The notes beneath the pieces are model-generated. The model worked only from the letters and a program-made list of their open reading frames with translations, was not told the DNA's origin and searched no databases. A stretch of 64,000 nucleotides of DNA from Betaproteobacteria bacterium (GTDB taxonomy: Bacteria > Pseudomonadota > Gammaproteobacteria > Burkholderiales > SG8-39). Both the position numbers and the translations under genes were made by a program. The stretch spans positions 167,810 to 231,809 of the forward strand of contig JACPYS010000012.1 in the NCBI GenBank assembly GCA_016195915.1, read 5' to 3'. How positions within the stretch are numbered: the stretch's first letter is position 1; the number at the start of each line of letters is the position of its first letter. Shown in pieces: positions 30,584-39,078 of this stretch.

Positions 30584-31110
30584 GCGCCGCCGCGCCCTGG
30601 AGGTTGTTTCTCGCGGTCTGGCCGGCACCCGAGATCGCAATGGCACTGAATGCGTGGGCGCGCACCGCCCAGGTGGAATGCGGCGGGCGCGTGACGCTTG
30701 CGGCGAACATCCACCTCACCCTCGCATTCCTCGGCGATATTTCTCCCGAGCGCGTGCCGCGGCTCGCCGATTGCGTGCGGCGAGCCGACGGCTCCGGGCA
30801 CGTGCTGGCGCTGGAGGAGGCGCGCTACTGGAAGCACAGCCGCGTGGTCTGGGCCGGGCCGCGGGAAATTCCGCCCGCGCTGGCCGCCGTTGCCGGAGCG
30901 CTGGAGCGCGAACTCGTTTTGGCCGGCTTCACGACCGAGGCGCGTGAATTCAACGCACACGTCACGCTGCTTCGCATGGCGCGCCTGCCGCGTTTGCTGC
31001 CCTCGCTGCCCTCGCTGCCCTGGCAGGTCGACGAAATCGTGCTGGTACGCTCGCAGTTGTCGTCGACGGGATCGAGCTACGCGGTGCTGGAGAGATTCCC
31101 TCTGGCGTAG
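30580..31110 (+). CDS. thpR: RNA 2',3'-cyclic phosphodiesterase (2H phosphoesterase)
   Basis: Two HxTx motifs: NIHLTLAFLGDI and AHVTLLRMA. Confidence 0.9.
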   Translation: MSAAAPWRLFLAVWPAPEIAMALNAWARTAQVECGGRVTLAANIHLTLAFLGDISPERVPRLADCVRRADGSGHVLALEEARYWKHSRVVWAGPREIPPALAAVAGALERELVLAGFTTEAREFNAHVTLLRMARLPRLLPSLPSLPWQVDEIVLVRSQLSSTGSSYAVLERFPLA

Positions 31111-31133
31111 CGAAACGAACAACAGGAAATACC

Positions 31134-31664
31134 ATGGTTGCTGCACGCCACTGGTCGGAGGAGGTTTTTGCGCTATTGCGCAAGTACCGAGCCGACCTCA
31201 TCAGCTACGTACCGGATGCCGGACACGCGAAACTCATCGACCGGTGCCGCGCCGACATCGAGACGCGCGTCGTGCCCCTCACCACCGAGGAAGAAGGCGT
31301 GGCGCTTGCCACCGGCGCCTGGCTCGGTGGGACCCGCCATGTGATGCTGATGCAGTCCTCCGGTGTGGGAAACTGCATCAACATGTTCGCGATGCTCAAG
31401 ACTTGCCAGGTGCCGTTTCTCACGCTGGTCACGATGCGTGGCGATTTCGGCGAGTTCCACCCGTGGCAGATGCCGATGGGGCAGGGCACCCCCGCGGCGC
31501 TCGGGCTGATGGACTTCATCGTCCTGCGGGCGGATGCGGCGAGAGACGTCGCGCCGACAGTGGAAGCCGGTCTCAGGTTCGCCTTCAACAGCTATAACCG
31601 CGTTGCGGTGCTGTTCGGCCAGAGACTGCTCGGGGCGAAGGATTTCAGGACGGTACGCGAGTGA
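31134..31664 (+). CDS. ThDP-dependent decarboxylase, PYR (alpha) subunit; sulfopyruvate/phosphonopyruvate decarboxylase-like
   Basis: YVPDAGHAKLIDRCRADIETRVVPLTTEEEGVALATGAWLGGTRHVMLMQSSGVGNCINMF. Confidence 0.82.
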   Translation: MVAARHWSEEVFALLRKYRADLISYVPDAGHAKLIDRCRADIETRVVPLTTEEEGVALATGAWLGGTRHVMLMQSSGVGNCINMFAMLKTCQVPFLTLVTMRGDFGEFHPWQMPMGQGTPAALGLMDFIVLRADAARDVAPTVEAGLRFAFNSYNRVAVLFGQRLLGAKDFRTVRE

Positions 31665-32242
31665 AACTCGACCGGCGCAAGGTGGTGGCGGAATTGCTCA
31701 CCGAACGCGGCGCTCTGGTGGTGGTCGCAGGCCTGGGCGCCTGTGCCTGGGACATCACCGCGGCAGGGGACACGGCGCTCAATTTTCCGCTTTGGGGTGG
31801 CATGGGCGCTGCGGCGATGGTCGGGCTGGGGCTCGCACTCGCCCAACCGAGGCGCCCGGTGCTGGTGATCACCGGCGACGGCGAGATGCTGATGGGAATG
31901 TCGAGCCTCGCTACCATCGCCGTGCAACGTCCGGACAACCTCTCGATCGTGGTGCTCGACAACGAGCAGTACGGGGAGACCGGCCATCAGGCTACGCACA
32001 CCGCGATGGGAGCGGAGCTCCCGGCGATTGCGCGCGGCTGCGGATTCGACCATGCGAGCACGATCACGAAAATGGGCGCCGTGGCGGAATTGCGCAATAC
32101 GATCCACGACAGGGCGGGTTTGCGGTTTGCCGCGATCAAGATCACGCCCGCGGACTACCCCAAGGCCCTGCCGCCGCGCGACGGTGCCTGGCTCAAGCAC
32201 CGCATGCGGGTTGCGCTGCTCGGGGAGCAGGCGCACGCGTGA
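31661..32242 (+). CDS. ThDP-dependent decarboxylase, PP (beta) subunit; sulfopyruvate/phosphonopyruvate decarboxylase-like
   Basis: LWGGMGAAAMVGLGLALAQPRRPVLVITGDGEMLMGMSSLATIAVQRPDNLSIVVLDNEQYGETGHQ (ThDP motif GDG...N); ATGA overlap with the alpha subunit. Confidence 0.83.
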   Translation: MKLDRRKVVAELLTERGALVVVAGLGACAWDITAAGDTALNFPLWGGMGAAAMVGLGLALAQPRRPVLVITGDGEMLMGMSSLATIAVQRPDNLSIVVLDNEQYGETGHQATHTAMGAELPAIARGCGFDHASTITKMGAVAELRNTIHDRAGLRFAAIKITPADYPKALPPRDGAWLKHRMRVALLGEQAHA

Positions 32243-32266
32243 GTAAGTTGTTTGGCGCGCGGATTC

Positions 32267-33091
32267 TCAGATTCGCAGGAACCGGTCCAGGCGCTCGTTG
32301 AACCATCGGGCATGCTCGAAATAGACCGAGTGCCCGGACCCCGGGTGCTCCTCGAAGGAGCCTGACGGCAGCGCCGACGAGAGCGCGCGCACCGCGGCGG
32401 TGGGGATCACGACGTCCTCTGCCCCGCTGATGCAAAGCACCGGCATGTTCAGCGCGGCGAGGCGCTCCGGTCCGGTCGTGCGCGCCGCGTAGAGCCTGCG
32501 CCGCAGCGCTTCCTTGTCGAGTCCCGCGTTCAGGGAATCGATCTGTCGATACAGATGGTGCAGGGCCGGTCGATCGCGCGCCATGCGCTCGCCGGCTGCC
32601 GGATGGATATCGGCCGCGCGCAATCGCTTCACGCGCAGCGCCGCGTTTTCGCTCCAGCGCGCGAGGGCTGCGGGATCCGCATCGCGCAGCCTCGCCGGAT
32701 CTGCGGTGCCGGTAGTACACGCGAGGACCAGCGCCCTTACGCGCTCCGGCAAGTGCAGGGCGTACTCCAGGCAGGTCCATCCGCCCATCGACTGGGCAAC
32801 GAGGCGCACGTCGTCCAGGCCCAGATGGTCGATCAATGCTTCCAGGTCGCCGGCAAAATCCGCCGGGTCGGGTTCCCCCCGCTGCAAACGTGAGGGCGCG
32901 AATCCGCGATGCGAGAAAACGACGCAGGTGTAGCGCCCCGAGAAATGCGCAACCTGCTGCCACCACGACAGATGGTTGCCGCCCAGCCCGTGCGCAAACA
33001 CCAGCGCCGGGCCGGCACCGCAGATTTCGCAATAGATTTCCGCGTCGCCGTGCGCGACGAAGCCCTTCGTGTACTTGTAGTTCAGGCGCAT
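32267..33091 (-). CDS. Alpha/beta hydrolase
   Basis: LVFAHGLGGNHLSWWQQ...VRLVAQSMGGWTCLEYAL...HPGSGHSVYFEHARWFNERLDRFL. Confidence 0.9.
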   Translation of the reverse strand: MRLNYKYTKGFVAHGDAEIYCEICGAGPALVFAHGLGGNHLSWWQQVAHFSGRYTCVVFSHRGFAPSRLQRGEPDPADFAGDLEALIDHLGLDDVRLVAQSMGGWTCLEYALHLPERVRALVLACTTGTADPARLRDADPAALARWSENAALRVKRLRAADIHPAAGERMARDRPALHHLYRQIDSLNAGLDKEALRRRLYAARTTGPERLAALNMPVLCISGAEDVVIPTAAVRALSSALPSGSFEEHPGSGHSVYFEHARWFNERLDRFLRI

Positions 33092-33945
33092 GTCAGCCTG
33101 CCGATGATAGCAGGGCGTTCGTCCTGGTCAGTCGTGAGAGCAAACAACACTTCATCGGTGCCGGCGCGCGATGTTCGCAGCGACGCTTCCACCGCATACG
33201 GCACCGGGCCTTTCAACCACGCGTCGAGGCGCCGCGGATGGGCGGCGGGCGCCGCGCTCAGGCGTGCGAGGCATTGCGCGAGGACCCGCTGCGGATGCAG
33301 GAACGCGCGCTTGAAGCCGAACAGCCTGGCGTAGGGATCCGAGAGATGGATGCCGTTGTAGTCCCCGGTGAGCGCGCCGAAACGCAACGCGCCGTCCGGG
33401 CTTGTTCGCCAGCGGCCGGCCTCATCGCCATTCACGGTTGGCGCCGAAGCGAGCGGCGAAGCGTTGCCCGGTGCTCCGAAGCTGCCTCGCGCGTAGAATG
33501 TGTTGGTGCCCTCCCAGGCGAGCTCACCGGCCTCCCTCACGCCACAGTGCACGTCCACCTCCAGTCCTTTTTCCAGTACCCGGTGGCCGGCAACGCTCGC
33601 TTCGAGCTCCAGCACCGCGTTTCGTCCGATCGCGCGATGTTGCCGAAGATGATTGCGGATCTGCAGCATGCGCCAGATCGGCACGGGGAACGCGGGATGC
33701 GTCAGCAGCGCCATCTGCAGTCGAAATCCAATCACATGCGGGAACAGGAACGGCAGATCCTCGCTGGCGGGCACACCGGACGAGGAGCAGAAACGATCGA
33801 TGTCGCGCGCAGTGGCCCTGTAGCCGCGCCAACGCATGACGATCGAGGGAAACGGCGCACCCGGACGCAGTCCCGGTGATGGCCAGAAGGCGAGCGTCAT
33901 GTAACGCAACGCGGAGGGCGGGCGGTCGAACTCCTGCAGAATCAT
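33082..33945 (-). CDS. MaoC-like hotdog dehydratase family protein
   Basis: RFGALTGDYNGIHLSDPYARLFGFKRAFLHPQRV hydratase-2/MaoC motif. Confidence 0.75.
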   Translation of the reverse strand: MILQEFDRPPSALRYMTLAFWPSPGLRPGAPFPSIVMRWRGYRATARDIDRFCSSSGVPASEDLPFLFPHVIGFRLQMALLTHPAFPVPIWRMLQIRNHLRQHRAIGRNAVLELEASVAGHRVLEKGLEVDVHCGVREAGELAWEGTNTFYARGSFGAPGNASPLASAPTVNGDEAGRWRTSPDGALRFGALTGDYNGIHLSDPYARLFGFKRAFLHPQRVLAQCLARLSAAPAAHPRRLDAWLKGPVPYAVEASLRTSRAGTDEVLFALTTDQDERPAIIGRLTCA

Positions 33946-33946
33946 C

Positions 33947-35245
33947 TCACGCTCGCGCGATCACGAGCCGCGCGACCAACCCGCCGTTTTCGCGCGGCAG
34001 CAATTCGACGCGCCCGCCGTGCGCTCGGGCGATGCGTTCGACGATCGCGAGGCCCAGTCCCGAGCCACCGCTGCCCGTTCTTGCCCGATCCAGCCGCGCG
34101 AAGGGCTGCTTGAGACGTTCGACTTCACCCGCCGGGATTCCCGGGCCGCGGTCGCGCACTTCGACGACTGCCGTACCGGTTGCAGCGATGGTCTCGATCT
34201 CGATCGCCCCGCCGGCATGGCGCCGCGCGTTGTCGATCAGATTCGTGATCGCCCGCCGCACCGCCATCGGGGCCAGCGTCAGGGGCGCGACGCCGCCGCG
34301 AGTACGCCTCAGCACTTCGCCGATGCGTGCGTAGCGCGATTCAATCTCGTCCAGCAGGCTCTCGAGATCCGTGAGTTGCTTGTGCTCCTGCGTGCCGCGC
34401 GCGAAATCGAGGAACTGCCCGATCACCGCGTCGATTTCCTCGATGTCGGCCGCCATCCCGTCGGCCGTCGCCTCGTCGGTGCCGGACATTTCCAGCGACA
34501 GGCGCAATCGCGCCAGCGGCGTGCGTACGTCGTGGGAAATTCCGGCGAGCACCATCGCCCGGTCGCGTTCGAGTTGCGCGAGGTCGCTCGCCATCTGGTT
34601 GAAGGCGGAGGCAAGCGTGCGCAGCTCGCGCGGGCCGGATTCGGGCAAGGGCTCCGGCGTTTCGCCCCTGCCGAGGCGCGCGGCCGCCTCCGTCAGCGCG
34701 CGCACGGGGCGATCGATGAGTGAGGCAATCACCCCTGCGCCGGTCAGTGCAAGCAGCAGCGCAAGCGCGCCCCAGCCAAACCACTGCCAGGTCGGATCGC
34801 TCTCGAAGCGCTCGCGCGGGAGTGCCACCCAGAATTCGTCCTCATCGATGAAGAAACTCACCCAGAAACTCTCGACTCCGTCTCGCGCGAACGCGAGGCG
34901 CGTGCGCTCCCCGAGCGCGCGCTTCACGCGCACGGCGACCAGGTCGATGAGAGGCTCGCGCGGCAGCAGCTCGAGCTTCTCGTTCGGATTCGCGGTGTAG
35001 ATGCGGATGCCCTCGCGCTCGTTGAGCTCGACCAGCAGTCCGCGCCGGCGCAGTGGATCGGCGTTGACGATCGCCGCGCGCGTGAGGTTGACCACACTGA
35101 TGGTCTGCTCGGCGAGTTCGTTGGCAAGCGGTTCCCGCTGGGAGCTGCGGATGATCTCGAACCAGGCGACCACCGCGACCAGCAGCAGTGCGGCAATCAG
35201 CAGGAACGTGCGCGCGAGGAGGGTGTCGGGAAGCGCTCGCCTCAC
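33947..35245 (-). CDS. Two-component sensor histidine kinase (EnvZ/OmpR family type)
   Basis: Two TMs, HAMP region, H-box LAGISHDVRTPLARLRLSLEMS, N-box NLIDNARRHAG, G-box RDRGPGIPAGEVERL..GGSGLGLAIVERIARAHGG. Confidence 0.93.
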   Translation of the reverse strand: MRRALPDTLLARTFLLIAALLLVAVVAWFEIIRSSQREPLANELAEQTISVVNLTRAAIVNADPLRRRGLLVELNEREGIRIYTANPNEKLELLPREPLIDLVAVRVKRALGERTRLAFARDGVESFWVSFFIDEDEFWVALPRERFESDPTWQWFGWGALALLLALTGAGVIASLIDRPVRALTEAAARLGRGETPEPLPESGPRELRTLASAFNQMASDLAQLERDRAMVLAGISHDVRTPLARLRLSLEMSGTDEATADGMAADIEEIDAVIGQFLDFARGTQEHKQLTDLESLLDEIESRYARIGEVLRRTRGGVAPLTLAPMAVRRAITNLIDNARRHAGGAIEIETIAATGTAVVEVRDRGPGIPAGEVERLKQPFARLDRARTGSGGSGLGLAIVERIARAHGGRVELLPRENGGLVARLVIARA

Positions 35246-35967
35246 TTCAAATTGCCATCAGGAACGAACACGTAGCCGAACCCCCAGACCGTCTGGATGT
35301 GGCGCGGGTGGGCAGGGTCCTGCTCGATCAACTTCCTGAGTCGCGAGATCTGCACGTCGATTGAGCGGTCGAACACTTCGTACTCGCGGCCGCGCGCGAG
35401 TTCCATCAGCTTGTCGCGATTGAGCGGCTGGCGGGGATGCTGCGCGAGGACCTTGAGGACCGAGAATTCGCCCGTGGTCAGATCGACCGGATCGCCGTCG
35501 CGTTTCAGCGTGCGCGTGCCCAGGTTGAGTTCGAATGTGCCGAACCGGTGAATCTCGGTATCCGGGCTCGGCGCACCGGGCGGACCGGCCGGCTGTTTCC
35601 TTCGCAGCACCGCATTGATCCGCGCCACCAGTTCCCGAGGGTTGAACGGCTTTGGCAGGTAATCGTCGGCGCCCATTTCGAGTCCGACGATGCGATCGAC
35701 CTCGTCGCCCTTGGCGGTGAGCATGATGATCGCGGGGCCGGCGGCGTCGGCGCGCAGGCGGCGGCAGATTGCCAGGCCGTCTTCGCCCGGCAGCATCAGG
35801 TCCAGCACCATCAGGTCGAACCGGTCCTTGGCAAGGGCCTTGTCCATTGCAGTGGCGTCGGCAACGGCCCGAACGGTGAATCCCTGTTCGCCCAGGTAAC
35901 GGACCAGCAGCTCGCGCAGGCGCATGTCGTCGTCGATGACCAGGATGCGTGTCTTGAGTTCAGCCAT
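35242..35967 (-). CDS. OmpR-family response regulator
   Basis: LVIDDDMRLRELLVRYL...DLMVLDLMLPGEDG...winged helix RKLIEQDPAHPRHIQTVWGFGYVFVPDG. Confidence 0.95.
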   Translation of the reverse strand: MAELKTRILVIDDDMRLRELLVRYLGEQGFTVRAVADATAMDKALAKDRFDLMVLDLMLPGEDGLAICRRLRADAAGPAIIMLTAKGDEVDRIVGLEMGADDYLPKPFNPRELVARINAVLRRKQPAGPPGAPSPDTEIHRFGTFELNLGTRTLKRDGDPVDLTTGEFSVLKVLAQHPRQPLNRDKLMELARGREYEVFDRSIDVQISRLRKLIEQDPAHPRHIQTVWGFGYVFVPDGNLK

Positions 35968-36080
35968 GCGAGAATTCTCGGTGTTTGCACGGGGCTGGCG
36001 GTAACCCTTTGTTGCCGGACGCCCCGCGCCGTTACCAATTGTTACAAAATATGGCGCAGGGACGGAGTCTGACGCATAGG

Positions 36081-36413
36081 ATGCCGGACGTGAACCGCTC
36101 TTCGCACTCCCGGATCGCTCGCTTGGCGGCGCTGGTTCTGCTCGTTTCGGGGCAGATACCGTGCGCGTACGCGCAGCACCCGCACCGGCAGGGGCCCGGC
36201 GGCCAGATGAGCCAGGAAGACCGGCGCCGGCTGCGCGACGAACTCAACGCGGCCCGGGGAGACGTCTACAAGGGCCAGAGAGAGCGGCCCGGGCAGAATC
36301 GCGGCTTGGAGCCGGTGCGCGGCACAGATCCCGGACGACTTTCCCCTGAGGAACGCGGCAAGCTGCGCCGCGACATCGAGGAAGCCAATCGCGGCCTGCC
36401 GCCGCGCCGTTAG
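36081..36413 (+). CDS. Small secreted hypothetical protein
   Basis: 110 aa with signal peptide and EEDRRRLRDELNAARGDVYKG...LSPEERGKLRRDIEEANR. Confidence 0.6.
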   Translation: MPDVNRSSHSRIARLAALVLLVSGQIPCAYAQHPHRQGPGGQMSQEDRRRLRDELNAARGDVYKGQRERPGQNRGLEPVRGTDPGRLSPEERGKLRRDIEEANRGLPPRR

Positions 36414-36440
36414 ACGACCGGGTGCGGAGGAGGCCGCGAG

Positions 36441-37904
36441 TTGAATAAAGCTGTTTCCCTTGCGCTGCTTCTGTTCCTTTTCGCAGGACCCGCGCAGGCG
36501 GGTGGAATCGGTGCGGACGACGCGCGCCACCTGCTCAATCGCACCGGGTTCGGCGCGCGCCTCGAGGAGATCGAGGCCTGTGCGAAGCTTTCACGCGAAG
36601 AAGCGCTCGAGCGGTTGCTTGCGGGCACGCGGATTTCCCCGAACACGCCTGCACCTGAATGGGTGAACGACTGGCGCTCGCCGCGCGGCCTTCGCCAGGC
36701 GAGCGTGGAAGAGCGGATGAAGTACCAGGCGGAACTGTTCCGGCGCGGGCTGGAACTCAAGAACTGGTGGGTACGCGAAATGCTCGCGACCTCCTCGCCC
36801 CTCACGGAGAGGATGACGCTGTTCTGGCACAACCACTTCACCTCCAGCCTGCAGAAGGTGCGATCGGCAAACCTGGTGTACCGGCAGAACCTGCTGCTGC
36901 GGCGCCATGCGCTGGGCAACTTCGGTGAATTGCTTCACGCGGTGTCTAGGGACCCGGCGATGCTCGTCTACCTCGACGCTGCCGCCAGCCGCCGCGGCCA
37001 GCCGAACGAGAATTTCGCGCGCGAGGTGATGGAGCTGTTCACGCTCGGGGAGGGAAAGTACGCAGAGGCCGATGTCAAGGAAGCGGCGCGCGCTTTCACC
37101 GGCTGGTCGGTGAACCCCGATTCGGGAGTGTTCATGTGGCGGCCGTTCGCGCACGATACAGGTGTAAAGGGCGTGCTGGGTCGCTCGGGAAACCTGCGCG
37201 GGGAAGATGTCCTCGATATTCTTCTCGCGCAACCCGCGACCGCCGAATTCGTCACGACCAAGCTGTGGCGCGAATTCGTTTCGCCCGCACCATCGAGCGA
37301 AGCCGAGCGTCGCGACGCAGCTCGCATCGCACAACGCTTGCGCGAAAGCGGCTACGATATCAAGTCGGCGCTGCGCGAAGTGTTCCTGTCGGACGCGTTC
37401 TGGTCGCCCGAGAACCGCGGCTCGCTGGTGAAATCGCCCGTCGAGCTGGTGGTCGGCACCTTGCGCCAGCTCGAGGTCGAGGTTTCCGATCCGCTGCCGT
37501 TCACGCTTTTGCTGCGCCGGCTCGGCCAAGATTTGTTCTCCCCGCCCAACGTCAAGGGCTGGCCGGGCGGCGAGGCGTGGATCAATGCGACCACGCTGCT
37601 CGCGCGCAAGCAGTTCCTCGAGCGGATCACGCGCGCCGATGAGGGCGTGCGCGAGATGCGCACGATGCAACCCGCTCCTGAAGGAACACCCAGGCCCGCC
37701 GTGGAAGCGAGGGAGCGCGCATTGAAGGTCATGCAGCATGTACGATTCCAGCCGCAGAACTGGTTGCGCCAGTTTGGGGAACAGGAGTCGGCCGCGCAGT
37801 TGGTATTGCTGCCGGGCGAGCCGGCGGGGAAGGGCGCGGGGAATTCACGCGGGCTCGATCTGGTGCGCGCACTGGTTTCCGATCCGATGTACCAGTTGAA
37901 ATGA
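36441..37904 (+). CDS. DUF1800 family protein
   Basis: DARHLLNRTGFG...LTERMTLFWHNHFTSS...NENFAREVMELFTLGEGKY.E.DVKEAARAFTGW; TTG start inferred. Confidence 0.92.
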   Translation: MNKAVSLALLLFLFAGPAQAGGIGADDARHLLNRTGFGARLEEIEACAKLSREEALERLLAGTRISPNTPAPEWVNDWRSPRGLRQASVEERMKYQAELFRRGLELKNWWVREMLATSSPLTERMTLFWHNHFTSSLQKVRSANLVYRQNLLLRRHALGNFGELLHAVSRDPAMLVYLDAAASRRGQPNENFAREVMELFTLGEGKYAEADVKEAARAFTGWSVNPDSGVFMWRPFAHDTGVKGVLGRSGNLRGEDVLDILLAQPATAEFVTTKLWREFVSPAPSSEAERRDAARIAQRLRESGYDIKSALREVFLSDAFWSPENRGSLVKSPVELVVGTLRQLEVEVSDPLPFTLLLRRLGQDLFSPPNVKGWPGGEAWINATTLLARKQFLERITRADEGVREMRTMQPAPEGTPRPAVEARERALKVMQHVRFQPQNWLRQFGEQESAAQLVLLPGEPAGKGAGNSRGLDLVRALVSDPMYQLK

Positions 37905-39055
37905 AACGCAGGGAATTCCTCTCGCGAACGGCCATGAGCGCCGCGGCGCTGTGCCTTCCAGGCGCGGTGTTCGCGCAAGCCGAATCCGCATATCGCCGCT
38001 TGCTCGTGCTCGTCGAACTGAAAGGCGGCAACGACGGCCTCAATACCGTAGTGCCCTACGCAGATGATGCGTACTATTCGCTGCGGCCGCAGCTGGCGGT
38101 GAAACGTGACCAGGTGCTGCAACTCGATCAGCGCACCGGGCTGCATCCCGCGATGCAGGCGCTCATGCCGCTTTGGCAGGCGCGCGAACTGGCGTTGGTG
38201 CAGGGCGTCGGATATCCGGAACCGAATCTTTCACACTTCCGCTCTATCGAGATCTGGGATACCGCGTCGAAGAGCGGGGAAACCCTGTCCGACGGCTGGC
38301 TCGCGCGCGCGTTCGCGATGCGGCCGGCGCCGGTCTCATTTGCAGCGGATGGCGTTGTGGTCGGCGGCAACGACATGGGGCCGCTCGCGGGAATTCATAC
38401 GCGCGCAGTTGCCCTCACGGACACGGAGAGCTTCCTGCGCCAGGCGCGCCTCGCGAATCCTGCCGGCAAGGCGCGCAACGGCGCGCTCGCGCATATCCTG
38501 AGAGTGGAAGCCGACGTGGTTCAGGCAGCAGCGAATCTCAATGCGGACTACGCGTTCCGCACGGAGTTTCCCCGCAACCCGTTCGGCCAGGCAGTGCGCA
38601 CGGCGGCGCAGATCGCTGCGAATCCGGCGGGAGTGGCGGTGATCCGGCTCTCGCTCGGCGGGTTCGACACGCACCGGAACCAGCCGGCGGTGCATGAACG
38701 GCTGCTCGGGGAATTGTCCGGGGGAATTGCCGCGCTCAAGTCCGCGCTCACCGAGATTGGCAAATGGGATTCGACGCTGGTGATGACCTACGCCGAGTTC
38801 GGCCGCCGCCCGCAGGAGAATGGTTCGATGGGCACGGACCACGGCACCGCCAACGCGCATTTCCTCGCGGGCGGGAGGGTCCGCGGCGGGCTCTATGGCG
38901 TGCCTCCGGATCTGACTGCTCTCGATGGAGGGAACCTGCGTTTCTCTATCGACTATCGCAATCTTTATGCGACGTTGCTGGAGCGGTGGTGGGGCGTGGA
39001 GTCCGCTCGCGTGTTGAACGGTCAATTTGCTGCGCTGGACGTGGTGCGCGCGTAA
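37901..39055 (+). CDS. DUF1501 family secreted (Tat-like) protein
   Basis: MKRREFLSRTAMSAAALCLPGAVFAQ; LVLVELKGGNDGLNTVVPY; TYAEFGRRPQENGSMGTDHGTANAHFLAGG; ATGA overlap with the DUF1800 gene. Confidence 0.93.
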   Translation: MKRREFLSRTAMSAAALCLPGAVFAQAESAYRRLLVLVELKGGNDGLNTVVPYADDAYYSLRPQLAVKRDQVLQLDQRTGLHPAMQALMPLWQARELALVQGVGYPEPNLSHFRSIEIWDTASKSGETLSDGWLARAFAMRPAPVSFAADGVVVGGNDMGPLAGIHTRAVALTDTESFLRQARLANPAGKARNGALAHILRVEADVVQAAANLNADYAFRTEFPRNPFGQAVRTAAQIAANPAGVAVIRLSLGGFDTHRNQPAVHERLLGELSGGIAALKSALTEIGKWDSTLVMTYAEFGRRPQENGSMGTDHGTANAHFLAGGRVRGGLYGVPPDLTALDGGNLRFSIDYRNLYATLLERWWGVESARVLNGQFAALDVVRA

Positions 39056-39078
39056 TCGCGATCGGACTCGCGGCCGCA

